A stretch of 64,000 bases of DNA from Corynebacterium guangdongense (GCF_030408915.1 NZ_CP047654.1:1426001-1490000), one strand, 5' to 3'. Shown: positions 8,824-19,266, counted from the stretch's first letter. Made by a program: numbers and translations. Notes: a model not told the origin generated them from the sequence alone.

Positions 8824-10061
8824 AACTCCTCCTCGCGCCGGAGCGACTCCTGGGCCGGAAGGGACTCGCCCCGCGCCTGTTCCAGCTCCGGCGCCGTGGC
8901 GGCCGAGGACCGTGGCGTGGCGCCCGCCGCCTCATCCGCCTGCGCGGCGAGTTCGTGGACCTCCGGGTCGATCGGTTTGTTGGCGACGGCGTTGGCGGCC
9001 GCCACGGCCCGGGCGATCTCCGGCGAGGACTCGGTGTTGAACCACTCGTCGGTGTCCTCCTCCGGCTGCGCCATCCGGCGGGTCGCGTCATCGACCTGCG
9101 GCGGCTCGTAGCGGAAGACCCCCTGCTCATCCTTGGTGGCGAAGGACTTGGCGAATTGCTCGAGCGTGTCACCCAGCTGCGAGGGGATCATCCACATCGT
9201 CGACGCCTGGCCGTCGGCCATCTCGGGGAGCTTCTCCAGGTACTGGTAGGCCAGCACCTCGGGCGTGACCTGCGAGGCCTTGATCGCCGCGTTGATTTTC
9301 TGGATGGCCCGGGCCTCGCCCTGGGCGTTGAGGTAGCGGGCCGCGCGGTCACCCTCGGCCTTGAGGATGGAGGCCTGGCGGTCGGCCTCGGCCTTGAGGA
9401 TGGCCGCGTGCTTCTCGCCCTCGGCCGAGAGGATGCGGGCCTGCTTCTCGCCCTCAGCGGTCTTGATGTCGGACTCGCGGCGCCCCTCGGCGGTGAGGAT
9501 CATGGCGCGCTTCTCGCGGTCTGCCTTCATCTGCATCTCCATCGACTGCTGGATGGACGGTGGCGGATCAATGGCCTTGAGCTCGACCCGGCTGATGCGG
9601 ATGCCCCACTTGCCTGTTGCCGCGTCCAGCTCACCGCGCAGACGACGGTTGATGGTCTCACGGCTGGTGAGCGACTCCTCCAGGGTCATTCCGCCGACGA
9701 CGTCACGCAGGGTGGCGACGGAGATCTGCTCGACACCGTATATGTAGTTGTCCACCCCGTAGACGGCGCGGGCGGCGTCGTTGATCTGGAACGTGACGAC
9801 GATGTCGATGGCCACTGTCAGGTTGTCCCGGGTGATCACCGCCTGCGGCGGGAAGGAAACGACGCGCTCGCGGGTGTCCACGCGAGCGCGGACCCGGTCG
9901 ATGAAGGGAATCAGCAGCGAAATGCCGCCGGAGATGGTGCGGGTGTAACTGCCGAGGCGCTCGACGATGGCCGCCTCACCCTGCGGGATGACCACAATCG
10001 ACTTGATGACGATGATGACCACGAAAACGAGTATGAGAAGTAGGACTATCAATCCGGTCAT
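8820..10061 (-). CDS. SPFH/Band 7 (stomatin, QmcA-like) membrane protein
   Basis: A 413-residue SPFH protein. It has an N-terminal membrane helix (LIVLLLILVFVVIIVIKSIVV), the Band 7 domain (PQGEAAIVERLGSYTR through AVYGVDNYIYGVEQ), then a coiled coil of repeated A-E-G/A-E-A units (for example ILKAEADRQASILKAEGDRA), and a low-complexity acidic tail. Such proteins oligomerise into rings that organise membranes or restrain proteases. It starts 4 nt after nfeD, and SPFH-NfeD pairing is a well-known functional link (Rv1488-Rv1487 in M. tuberculosis). Its stop overlaps that of the convergent HTH gene. Confidence 0.92.
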   Translation of the reverse strand: MTGLIVLLLILVFVVIIVIKSIVVIPQGEAAIVERLGSYTRTISGGISLLIPFIDRVRARVDTRERVVSFPPQAVITRDNLTVAIDIVVTFQINDAARAVYGVDNYIYGVEQISVATLRDVVGGMTLEESLTSRETINRRLRGELDAATGKWGIRISRVELKAIDPPPSIQQSMEMQMKADREKRAMILTAEGRRESDIKTAEGEKQARILSAEGEKHAAILKAEADRQASILKAEGDRAARYLNAQGEARAIQKINAAIKASQVTPEVLAYQYLEKLPEMADGQASTMWMIPSQLGDTLEQFAKSFATKDEQGVFRYEPPQVDDATRRMAQPEEDTDEWFNTESSPEIARAVAAANAVANKPIDPEVHELAAQADEAAGATPRSSAATAPELEQARGESLPAQESLRREEEF

Positions 10062-10065
10062 GAGG

Positions 10066-10494
10066 TTAGGGCCCCTTCCACACGACGGCGGTGTTGCCGT
10101 CGATGCTGACGACTGTGACGGTCTCGCCCTCAACGAACGAGACGGTGGGATCCAACGCCTTGGCGGACCAGATGTGGCCCTCCAGGCGAATCTGGCCGCC
10201 GTCGCCCGAAACATCCTCCAGGACCTCGGCGGTGTGCCCCACCAGGCGCCGGTCGGAGGTTTCCAGCTGTCCCGGTCGTCTCATCCGCTTCTTCAGCGCC
10301 GGGCGCACGAAGACGAGCAACCCGAGAGCGCTGATCGAAAACGTAATGACCTCGGCCCACAGGGGGATGTCCGCCACCGCGACGCCGGAGGTGATCAACG
10401 CCGCCCCGGCAAGCATCAGCAGCGTGAATTCCCCGGCCGCCAGTTCGAGCAGCGCCAGGACAATGGCAACGATCAACCAGATAAGGGCTCCCAC
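10066..10494 (-). CDS. NfeD-like membrane protein
   Basis: A 142-residue short-form NfeD protein: membrane helices (ALIWLIVAIVLALLELAAGEF, MLAGAALITSGVAVADIPLW, VITFSISALGLLVFVRPAL) followed by a C-terminal OB-fold (LVGHTAEVLEDVSGDGGQIRLEGHIWSAKA ... VTVVSIDGNTAVVW). The serine protease domain of long NfeD proteins is absent. It works with the SPFH protein encoded 4 nt downstream. The GTG at 10494 is 7 nt after TAGCCT on the minus strand, which fits a leaderless start; longer frames run into the neighbouring gene's antisense. Confidence 0.87.
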   Translation of the reverse strand: MGALIWLIVAIVLALLELAAGEFTLLMLAGAALITSGVAVADIPLWAEVITFSISALGLLVFVRPALKKRMRRPGQLETSDRRLVGHTAEVLEDVSGDGGQIRLEGHIWSAKALDPTVSFVEGETVTVVSIDGNTAVVWKGP

Positions 10495-10501
10495 ACCTGC
10501 C

Positions 10502-10507
10502 AGGCTA
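10502..10507 (-). promoter_or_regulatory. Candidate leaderless -10 (TAGCCT) for the NfeD-SPFH operon
   Basis: TAGCCT, 7 nt, then the GTG of the NfeD gene, all on the minus strand between the DUF3097 stop and nfeD. Confidence 0.5.
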
Positions 10508-10517
10508 CCTGCAGAAA

Positions 10518-11351
10518 CTAAAGAAGATCGGCCTTTGAGAGTTCTGGGGTGGTCACGAAGTCGACGAGGCGCTCGACGGCCCCGATCAGGGTGGCGTCGA
10601 GGTCGCGGAAACTGTTCACCGCGCTGTAGACCCGGCTCCACCCTTCCTTGGGGTCCGACCAGCCCACCCGCCGGCAGATGCCCGTCTTCCAGTCCTCCCC
10701 GTAGGGCACCTCCGGCCACGCCCGCAGGCCCAGGCGCTCCGGTTTCACCGCCGCCCAGATATCGATGTAGGGGTGGCCGGTCACGAGAACGTCGGGCCCG
10801 AGGGACTCGGTCAGCCGCGACTCCTTCGACCCCTCCACGAGGTGGTCCGCCAGCACTCCCACCCGGCGTCCCGGGCCGGGCTGAAACTCGGCCAGCCGGT
10901 CCGGGAGGTTGTCCAGGCCCTCGATGAATTCCACGACCACGCCCTCCACGCGGAGGTCATGCCCCCACACCTTTTCGACGATCGCGGCGTCGTGGAGTCC
11001 CTCCACCCAGATGCGCGAGGGCATCGCCACTTTGGCAGTGACGTTCTCCACGCGTCGGGAGCCTGAGTTGGAGCGGCGCGGCGCCTGTTTCTGCACGTGC
11101 CGGGTCAAGCTCACACGCTTGCCTTCGTGGAGGAAACCGCCGCGAATCATCTGGAACAGCCGAGTGCGACCGTGCCGGTCCTCCAGCCGGACCAGATCTC
11201 CCTCGTGGGTCTTCAGCGTTTCCACGACCGCGCCCACGAAGTCCTCGCCGAACACCTCGATGATGAGGCCGGGCTGCGCCGGCAGGATCGGATACTCGAC
11301 GGGACGAGTGCGCTTGTGACCGGAGAAGATGTCGCCTGAGTACCTGTTCAT
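10518..11351 (-). CDS. DUF3097 family protein
   Basis: A 277-residue protein of the actinobacterial DUF3097 family, of unknown function. The N-terminal part is a small beta domain (LIIEVFGEDFVGAVVETLKTHEGDLVRLEDRHGRTRLFQM). The middle has IWVEGLHDAAIVEKVWGHDLRVEGVVVEFIEGLDNLPDRLAEF, which resembles a Toprim-like fold (Glu in the first motif, D-x-L-P later), and DVLVTGHPYIDIWAAVKP. It is soluble. The gene starts head to head with the 11385 gene; both start codons are the ends of one inverted repeat. Function unknown; nucleic acid or phosphotransfer chemistry is a guess from the Toprim resemblance. Confidence 0.85.
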   Translation of the reverse strand: MNRYSGDIFSGHKRTRPVEYPILPAQPGLIIEVFGEDFVGAVVETLKTHEGDLVRLEDRHGRTRLFQMIRGGFLHEGKRVSLTRHVQKQAPRRSNSGSRRVENVTAKVAMPSRIWVEGLHDAAIVEKVWGHDLRVEGVVVEFIEGLDNLPDRLAEFQPGPGRRVGVLADHLVEGSKESRLTESLGPDVLVTGHPYIDIWAAVKPERLGLRAWPEVPYGEDWKTGICRRVGWSDPKEGWSRVYSAVNSFRDLDATLIGAVERLVDFVTTPELSKADLL

Positions 11352-11387
11352 GGCCGGAGAGTCTAGCCACTAGACTCACCGGCCATG
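11349..11387. promoter_or_regulatory. Mirror-image divergent leaderless promoter (inverted repeat with two TAGACT boxes)
   Basis: Arms 11349-11366 and 11370-11387 (18 nt each, 17 of 18 complementary) flank a 3-nt centre CCA. Each arm holds a TAGACT -10 box (11360-11365 on minus, 11371-11376 on plus), 8 nt, then the start codon of one divergent gene. The repeat begins and ends exactly with the two ATG codons. Confidence 0.6.
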
Positions 11388-12140
11388 GATATGCGCGCCG
11401 AAGTCTGGTCCCCTCTGCAGAACACCGCCGTCTGGCTGGGCGCGTGGCTGTACGGCCACGAAAGCACCGACGACCTCCTGGACGCGCTGCGCGACCTCGG
11501 CGGGAGCCAGGAGCTTGCCGACGCCCGCCCGCTCACCGACATGCTCGCCGGCCTCCGTGCCGTCGCCGACTTGAAAAGCGAGGAACCGGTCGTGCGCCTG
11601 GTCCTCGCCGGTCCCGGCGAGGCGATTGCGCTGCCGGCCGGGTCGGAGGCCGCCGCCATGGCGTCGACCAACGGGGCGGGCGCCGTCATCGTCCGGGACG
11701 CCGACCGCGAGCACGCCCACGTTCTGGTACCGGAGATTGACGCGACCACGACCCGCTGGCACTGGTTCACCCATACCCACCCATTGCCGGCCGCGGCATG
11801 GGTGAGCCCCGGTGAGGCAGACGCGCTGCTCACCCAGGCGACCGAACGGGCGGCCCGCATGATCGAAGCCCTGGGCTACCGCACCGACGCGCTGGCCAAT
11901 CCCCGTCTGACCGTCGGCGCGCTCTCGGATTTCTACGACACCCCCGGACTGCCGTCAGCGGTGCCGGCGCGGGCGGCCAAGCTGTTCGCCCGCGCGGATC
12001 GCGTCGCGGCGATCGTGGAAACGGTGACGGCCCGGATGGGTGACCACTCGCTTGACCCCCAACTGCTGGGCCTGTGGCGTCACATCCGGACCGCCCGCAT
12101 GGCCGGGGTGACCTACTGCGTCGCCGAATTCTCCCGCTGA
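11385..12140 (+). CDS. Conserved actinobacterial protein (Rv1486c-like)
   Basis: A 251-residue soluble protein with no domain I recognise. It is Ala/Leu-rich, with ends that look helical and a central stretch RDADREHAHVLVPEIDATTTRWHWFTHTHPLPAAAW. The place next to the ferrochelatase gene and near NfeD/SPFH matches Rv1486c of M. tuberculosis, which has no assigned function. An in-frame ATG at 11391 is an alternative, but ATG 11385 stands 8 nt after TAGACT. Its last 28 nt overlap the 3' end of the convergent ferrochelatase gene. Confidence 0.8.
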   Translation: MDMRAEVWSPLQNTAVWLGAWLYGHESTDDLLDALRDLGGSQELADARPLTDMLAGLRAVADLKSEEPVVRLVLAGPGEAIALPAGSEAAAMASTNGAGAVIVRDADREHAHVLVPEIDATTTRWHWFTHTHPLPAAAWVSPGEADALLTQATERAARMIEALGYRTDALANPRLTVGALSDFYDTPGLPSAVPARAAKLFARADRVAAIVETVTARMGDHSLDPQLLGLWRHIRTARMAGVTYCVAEFSR

Positions 12141-13213
12141 GCCCCCACGGCGACCTCGTCGCGCTGGGAACAGCAGCCCGGGGCGCAGGCGGCGCCGTTG
12201 ACGGTGGCCCCGGAGACGGTGACCTCGCCCAGGCCCGCCCACGGCGTGCCCTCGATCTGCTCGGTGATGTTGTCCACGATCATCCGCGCGAAGCGCTTGT
12301 CCGGGCCCGCGGTCCTGGTGCGGTGGACGGTGACGTCAATGGCGTCCGCGGCCTGCTGGAGTTCAGTGTCGAGATCCCAGATGACTTCCATGTGATCGGA
12401 GATGAAGCCGACCGGGCACACCACGACCGACTTCACGCCTTCGGAGGCGGCGATCTCCTCGGTGTGATCGACGATGTCCGGCTCCAGCCACGGGGTGGCG
12501 GGGTTGCCGGAGCGTGACTGCCAGACGACGTCGTACTTCTCGACGCCCGCGGCCGCGGCGATCAGCCGGGACGACTCCTCCACCTGCCTGGAGTAGAGGT
12601 TCTTGTCGCCGGAGCGGCCCGATTCCTCATCCGCCCTGGTCGGAACGGAGTGGGCGGTGAAGAGCATGCGGGTGGCCTCCCTGCGCTCAGCGGGAACCTC
12701 CGCGAAGGATTCGCGCACCGCCTCCGCCATGATCTCGATGAAGGTCGGGTGGTCGTAGAACTGACGCAACTTGGTGAATGTGACCTCCGGCAGGCCCCGG
12801 GCCGCCAGGTGCTCGCGCATCTTCTGGATGTCCTCGTCGTACTGCCGACAGGCGGAGTATCCTCCCCAGGCGCTCGTAGCAAAGACCAGGACGTTGCGGT
12901 GGCCGTCGGCGGCGATCCTTTCGGCGGTGTCGTTGGCCAGGGGGTGCCAATTGCGATTGCCGAAGTAAACCGGAAGGTTGAATCCCCGGGCCAGCAGCTC
13001 AGCCTTCAGGTTGACGATGATCTCCAGGTTGAGGTCGTTCAACGGGCTACGCCCGTTGAAGTGGAAGTAGTGCTCCCCAACCTGCTTCAGGCGCTCGTCC
13101 GGAATCCCCCGGCCGGCGGTGACGTTGCGCAGAAAAGGGACGACATCCTCGTTACGCTCCGGCCCGCCAAAGGACAGGACCAGGACAGCATCATATTCAC
13201 GGTTCTCGGTCAT
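12113..13213 (-). CDS. cpfC: Coproporphyrin III ferrochelatase
   Basis: This enzyme (CpfC, formerly HemH) inserts iron into coproporphyrin III in the actinobacterial heme pathway. The 366-residue protein shows the ferrochelatase core: VLSFGGPERNEDVVPFLRN, the catalytic region LFTAHSVPTRA (active His) and VCPVGFISDHMEVIWDLD. Cys 122 and the C-terminal C343-A-P-G-C-C348 cluster suggest the [2Fe-2S] cluster reported for several actinobacterial ferrochelatases. The ATG at 13213 lies 6 nt after TAACCT. The gene follows the RipA-type gene on the same strand and overlaps the convergent 11385 gene by 28 nt. Confidence 0.95.
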   Translation of the reverse strand: MTENREYDAVLVLSFGGPERNEDVVPFLRNVTAGRGIPDERLKQVGEHYFHFNGRSPLNDLNLEIIVNLKAELLARGFNLPVYFGNRNWHPLANDTAERIAADGHRNVLVFATSAWGGYSACRQYDEDIQKMREHLAARGLPEVTFTKLRQFYDHPTFIEIMAEAVRESFAEVPAERREATRMLFTAHSVPTRADEESGRSGDKNLYSRQVEESSRLIAAAAGVEKYDVVWQSRSGNPATPWLEPDIVDHTEEIAASEGVKSVVVCPVGFISDHMEVIWDLDTELQQAADAIDVTVHRTRTAGPDKRFARMIVDNITEQIEGTPWAGLGEVTVSGATVNGAACAPGCCSQRDEVAVGAQRENSATQ

Positions 13214-13219
13214 GCGCTT

Positions 13220-13225
13220 AGGTTA
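13220..13225 (-). promoter_or_regulatory. Candidate -10 (TAACCT) close to the ferrochelatase start
   Basis: TAACCT is 6 nt from the ATG on the minus strand. The spacing is one short of the 7-8 nt seen at other putative leaderless genes in this window. Confidence 0.35.
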
Positions 13226-13279
13226 CCAACTTTCGGTGGATCCATAGAGTCAGGCTGGCGGCCTGCCCGAAAACCGGGG

Positions 13280-15013
13280 TTAGATGAGCCGGACCGCGTA
13301 CGGGGACATGCCTGACCAGCGAACCGGGGTCGTCTGGACTACGCCACCGGAGGACGGGGCCTCGATCATCATGCCGTCACCCAGGTAAATGGCGACGTGC
13401 TGATCACCGCCGGGGCCGTAGAAGATGAGGTCACCGCGCTTCATGTCCTGCGGGTCCACCTGTTCGCCCCGCTGGTACTGGTAACCGGTGTAGTGCGGAA
13501 GGGAGATGCCCGCACCGGCGAAGGCGAAGAGGGTGAAGCCCGAGCAGTCAAAGCCGACCTTGCTGTAGTCGCCGTGGGAGTCGGCGGTGCCGCCGTCACG
13601 GATACCGGCGGTCGGGCCGGCGGCGTTGCCGCCGCCCCAGGCGTACGGGGTGCCCAGCTGGGACTCGGCACGGGCGATGACGGCCTCAATACGCGCGTCC
13701 GCTCCCGGCTCCACCAGCCCGGCGGCGGCGTCGGTGACGCTCTCGGCGGTGTCGATCTCCGGGAGGACGGTCTGCAAGTCCCCCACGTTCAGACTGCTGC
13801 TGGTGCCGCCGGTGGCGGGCTGGCCCTCCGTGGCCGCCGACTCCGTGGCGGGGATGGCCCCCAGGAACTGGGCGACCTCGGTGACGAGGCTGGTCGAGGA
13901 GCCGCCGGCCGGCGCCTGGGTCTCCGACTGGTCGGCCACCTGCTCGACGGGGACCTCGGTGGGTTCCTCCGCGGCGGGGGCGTCCGACTCCTCGCCGAGG
14001 GTGAACTCCGCCGAATCAGCCGCGGCGCGCACCTGCGGCGCCTGCCGGGCGGCGATTCCGGGCTGTTCGACCAACGCCTCATCGTCTCCGCCGACGGCTT
14101 CCCCACCGTCGGTGAGCGCCAGGGGCACATAGGGATCGGCCAGCGACTCGTGCTCGGGCTGCGACGCCGCCACCATCGCTGCCGCCGCGGTGGCCGGCGA
14201 TTCGTCGACGGCGGCGACCGCAGCGTCGACCTCCACACCCGATCCCTCAGCGTCACCGGCGATAACCTGCGCCGGCGCCGCCTCCTCGGGCTCCTCTGCG
14301 GGTTCCACGCGGCGCTGGGCGTCGAGCTCCGCCTGGGCCTCGTCGCGCTGACGAATCAGGGCGTCACGCTCTGCCAGAGCCTTCTCCAACTCGGCGCTGT
14401 TTTCCGCGAGGCTGGCCTGGGCCTGCTCCTCGGCCGCGATGGCGGCGGCCGCGCGGGCGTCGGCAAGCTCAGCCGCCGCACGCGCCCGGGACTCGGAGTT
14501 CGCGCTCTCCGTTCGTGCGTGATCCAGCTCATCGACGACGCGCTGCTGTTCGTCGGCACGCTGGCGCAGGAAAGTGCGTCGGTCGAGCGCGTCCTGGGTG
14601 GCGTCGTCACCGGTGAGGCCGGCGGCGGAGGTGCCGCCTCCCTGGCGGTAGGCGGCACGGGCGATTTCGTCGAGCCGGGCCTGCGCCACCTCCAGCTCCG
14701 ACTGGGAGCCGGTCAGCTCATCCTCCGCGTCGGCGGCCCCTTGCCGGGCCTGTTCGGCCGCGCCCTGGGCGTCGTCAAGGTCGACGAGCTTACGGTTCAC
14801 CTCTTCGCGGAGGGAGCCGAGAATGAGTTCGAGACGGTCGAGGTCATTTTGAGCGGTGGACACCTGGCGGACAAGGCTGGAAATGTCGTCGGTCGGCGAC
14901 GCCAGCGCAGGAGTCATCGTCGACCCGACGCCGAGGCCGATGACGACTGCGACAGACGCGGTGAAAACGCGTCGGCGTGCTGCATGAGCGACAGTGCGAG
15001 TAGGCAGGGACAC
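13280..15013 (-). CDS. Secreted NlpC/P60 peptidoglycan endopeptidase (RipA-like)
   Basis: A 577-residue secreted cell wall hydrolase expected to cleave peptidoglycan stem peptides during cell separation. Order: signal peptide (RRRVFTASVAVVIGLGVGS ... ALA-SP), a long coiled coil (about residues 40-250, rich in Ala, Glu, Arg), an acidic Pro/Glu/Ala linker (about 250-440), and a C-terminal NlpC/P60 domain. The catalytic Cys is in GFDCSGF (about residue 490) and the His in DQHVAIY (about 539). GGGAGGAG stands 7 nt before the GTG at 15013, which I prefer to longer starts. The coiled coil probably controls activity, as in RipA (Rv1477). An Rv1476-like gene lies upstream, as in mycobacteria. Confidence 0.93.
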   Translation of the reverse strand: MSLPTRTVAHAARRRVFTASVAVVIGLGVGSTMTPALASPTDDISSLVRQVSTAQNDLDRLELILGSLREEVNRKLVDLDDAQGAAEQARQGAADAEDELTGSQSELEVAQARLDEIARAAYRQGGGTSAAGLTGDDATQDALDRRTFLRQRADEQQRVVDELDHARTESANSESRARAAAELADARAAAAIAAEEQAQASLAENSAELEKALAERDALIRQRDEAQAELDAQRRVEPAEEPEEAAPAQVIAGDAEGSGVEVDAAVAAVDESPATAAAAMVAASQPEHESLADPYVPLALTDGGEAVGGDDEALVEQPGIAARQAPQVRAAADSAEFTLGEESDAPAAEEPTEVPVEQVADQSETQAPAGGSSTSLVTEVAQFLGAIPATESAATEGQPATGGTSSSLNVGDLQTVLPEIDTAESVTDAAAGLVEPGADARIEAVIARAESQLGTPYAWGGGNAAGPTAGIRDGGTADSHGDYSKVGFDCSGFTLFAFAGAGISLPHYTGYQYQRGEQVDPQDMKRGDLIFYGPGGDQHVAIYLGDGMMIEAPSSGGVVQTTPVRWSGMSPYAVRLI

Positions 15014-15623
15014 GGGGGTTCTCCTCCCGCCGACGACTGCGATGAGGGGTGTGGTCGGACCGGGGGCCGACCGTCCCGCCCGTGGTTCGTCGACCGGCAC
15101 ACCAGTTTTCGGCATGGATCGACCACGGCAGGAGCGAGCGAGAGCGCCTCAGGGCACGCGAATGACCCTACGTAGAGGAAATCCGCCTGACGCGTTCTCG
15201 TCGTCAAGGCTTCTCGGTTGACACCCCATCAGTGTCGGCAGTGGTGATGTGAAGTGGATACGGACAGAGGTGACTCACGATTCCGACCACTCGTCGAATG
15301 CCCTGGCCTTCTCCGCGCCTGGCCTGCTTCCCCACATGCCCGTGCGTCGTTCTCCGCGATCTCACCCGTACCGCGCCTCCGGAAATTCCGGTGGCACGAC
15401 AAGAGTAAAGATCTCAACCATGACACTCAGGAGTTGTCGGTCGACTCGTGAGCCGACACCCGCACCTTAATCCACTTGTTATATTCCCCGCATCTGGAAC
15501 CACACGCACCCCAAGGTTAAGTGTCCAGACATGACGAATTTAGGCCCGGCGACCTGCGGGAACCCGCGGAACGAACCCAACGCGTGACCTTCCTCACTTT
15601 CTGCACGGTAGGTCACGGCCAGG
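15014..15623. other. 610-nt region upstream of the RipA-like gene, no convincing gene
   Basis: No credible coding sequence on either strand. It holds the ribosome binding site of the hydrolase gene, a 13-bp palindrome CCGGAAATTCCGG (15379-15391), a possible -10 TACTCT on the minus strand (15402-15407, 17 nt from a poor -35) and the start of a GTNAC repeat at its far end. If transcription begins at that -10, the leader is close to 390 nt. I looked for the conserved blocks of the c-di-AMP (ydaO) riboswitch known upstream of actinobacterial wall hydrolases and did not find them. Confidence 0.5.
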
Positions 15624-15627
15624 TTAC
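15612..15627. repeat. GTNAC-N6-GTNAC direct repeat, MtrA-like site
   Basis: GTCAC, six bases, GTTAC, inside two near-identical 11-bp units (GGTCACGGCCA / GGTTACGGCCC). Direct repeats of this type are described for the response regulator MtrA, which controls wall hydrolases in actinobacteria. It overlaps the stop codon of the upstream gene. Confidence 0.4.
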
Positions 15628-16130
15628 GGCCCCGTCAAGCGCTTTCGCTTGACCTGGGCGGCGGAGGCATAGGTGACCACGACGATCGCAACGACTGCGG
15701 CGAGCGTCAGCACGAAGAACGGCAGCCACTGCCCGCCCCCGCCCGCCTGCGTGTCCAGCTGGAGCAGCAGGTGGCCGAGCCCCTCCACGTAGTCCGGGAA
15801 TGCCAGCAGCTGCCCCTGGGTGGATTCGATTTCCGCGCGCGACAGGGACTGACTGACCATGGCGACGGAATCCGGGCCGCGGACTATCACCGTCTCCAGC
15901 GAACCGGCGGAGTGATCGAGCGCCGCCTGGCCGACGTCACGCAGCTCCGCACCCGAGCCGGGACCCGCGACGATGTACCCGGTCCGGCCCGCCGGCCCTT
16001 CCGCCCCCAGAAGGAGTGAAGAGAGCTGGCTCGCGAGCGCCGCGTCGACGGGGGCCTCCGGGGTGAACGCGACGGCGTCGTCGGCAAGGTCAGCCGCGAG
16101 GTCGTCGACGGCAATATGCTGGGAAATCAT
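15624..16130 (-). CDS. Single-pass membrane protein, Rv1476-like
   Basis: A 168-residue protein with a soluble N-terminal domain and one C-terminal membrane helix (WLPFFVLTLAAVVAIVVVTYA) followed by a basic tail AQVKRKRLTGP, so the N-terminal part is probably outside and the tail inside or the reverse. The N-terminal domain has a possible Mg-chelatase/TPM-like alternation but no clear motif. It occupies the place of Rv1476 between acn and the RipA-type gene in mycobacteria. Start ATG 16130 (MISQHIAVDD) is 7 nt after TAGCCT; a longer frame to 16232 crosses the acn operator region and is unlikely. Confidence 0.78.
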   Translation of the reverse strand: MISQHIAVDDLAADLADDAVAFTPEAPVDAALASQLSSLLLGAEGPAGRTGYIVAGPGSGAELRDVGQAALDHSAGSLETVIVRGPDSVAMVSQSLSRAEIESTQGQLLAFPDYVEGLGHLLLQLDTQAGGGGQWLPFFVLTLAAVVAIVVVTYASAAQVKRKRLTGP

Positions 16131-16137
16131 GTCGCCA

Positions 16138-16143
16138 AGGCTA
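16138..16143 (-). promoter_or_regulatory. Candidate leaderless -10 (TAGCCT) for the Rv1476-like gene
   Basis: TAGCCT, 7 nt, ATG 16130 on the minus strand; no Shine-Dalgarno sequence is present. Confidence 0.45.
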
Positions 16144-16197
16144 GTGGGGGCATCCTTTTGGGGGTGGAAAGACTCGCCACGACGCGCCAATATGGAT

Positions 16198-16217
16198 AAC
16201 AGAACGTGCGTACTGTT
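16198..16217. promoter_or_regulatory. AcnR operator upstream of acn
   Basis: CAGAACGTGCGTACTG (16200-16215) fits the published AcnR consensus CAGNACnnncGTACTG at every fixed position, and the palindrome extends to AACAG...CTGTT. It lies about 150 nt before the acn start. The repressor gene acnR follows acn. Confidence 0.85.
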
Positions 16218-16249
16218 ATTCTTGCCGGACAAACGCTTGGGCCACTACC

Positions 16250-16255
16250 TACACT
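16250..16255 (+). promoter_or_regulatory. Candidate -10 (TACACT) of acn
   Basis: TACACT fits TAnnnT and would give a leader of about 100 nt. No good -35 is seen, which suits a regulated promoter. Its position downstream of the AcnR operator is plausible, but the transcription start is not proven. Confidence 0.35.
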
Positions 16256-16363
16256 TAATGGGTGTGAACCAGACGCGTGCCCGCCTCCCCCGACGTGGGT
16301 GGCGACGGACATGACGTTCACGCGTTTAAGACGTACCAGAAACCGAGAAATTGGAGCAGAAGA

Positions 16364-19201
<2,838 letters not shown>

Positions 19202-19234
19202 GATCAATCCTGACGCTGAACGCAGGCCACCCGC

Positions 19235-19254
19235 GCTGATCTTCCCGAAGATCA
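19235..19254 (+). terminator. Hairpin after acn (attenuator or partial terminator)
   Basis: TGATCTT (19237-19243) and AAGATCA (19248-19254) form a perfect stem with loop CCCG. There is no T tract. A second hairpin follows 12 nt later. Confidence 0.45.
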
Positions 19255-19266
19255 ACGCAGTCCGTT

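Noticed and set aside
15249..15470. Small plus-strand frame of 73 codons in the region upstream of the RipA-like gene
   Set aside because: No ribosome site, no recognisable motif and atypical composition.
15014..15623. c-di-AMP (ydaO) riboswitch before the RipA-like gene
   Set aside because: The conserved GGGGTGAATC-like and CCGAACCCGTCAGCTAACC-like blocks are not found in the minus-strand leader by eye. A covariance scan would be decisive.
16277..16363. Longer aconitase start at 16277
   Set aside because: The extra 29 residues do not resemble aconitases, whereas GTG 16364 has a ribosome site and gives the usual N-terminus.
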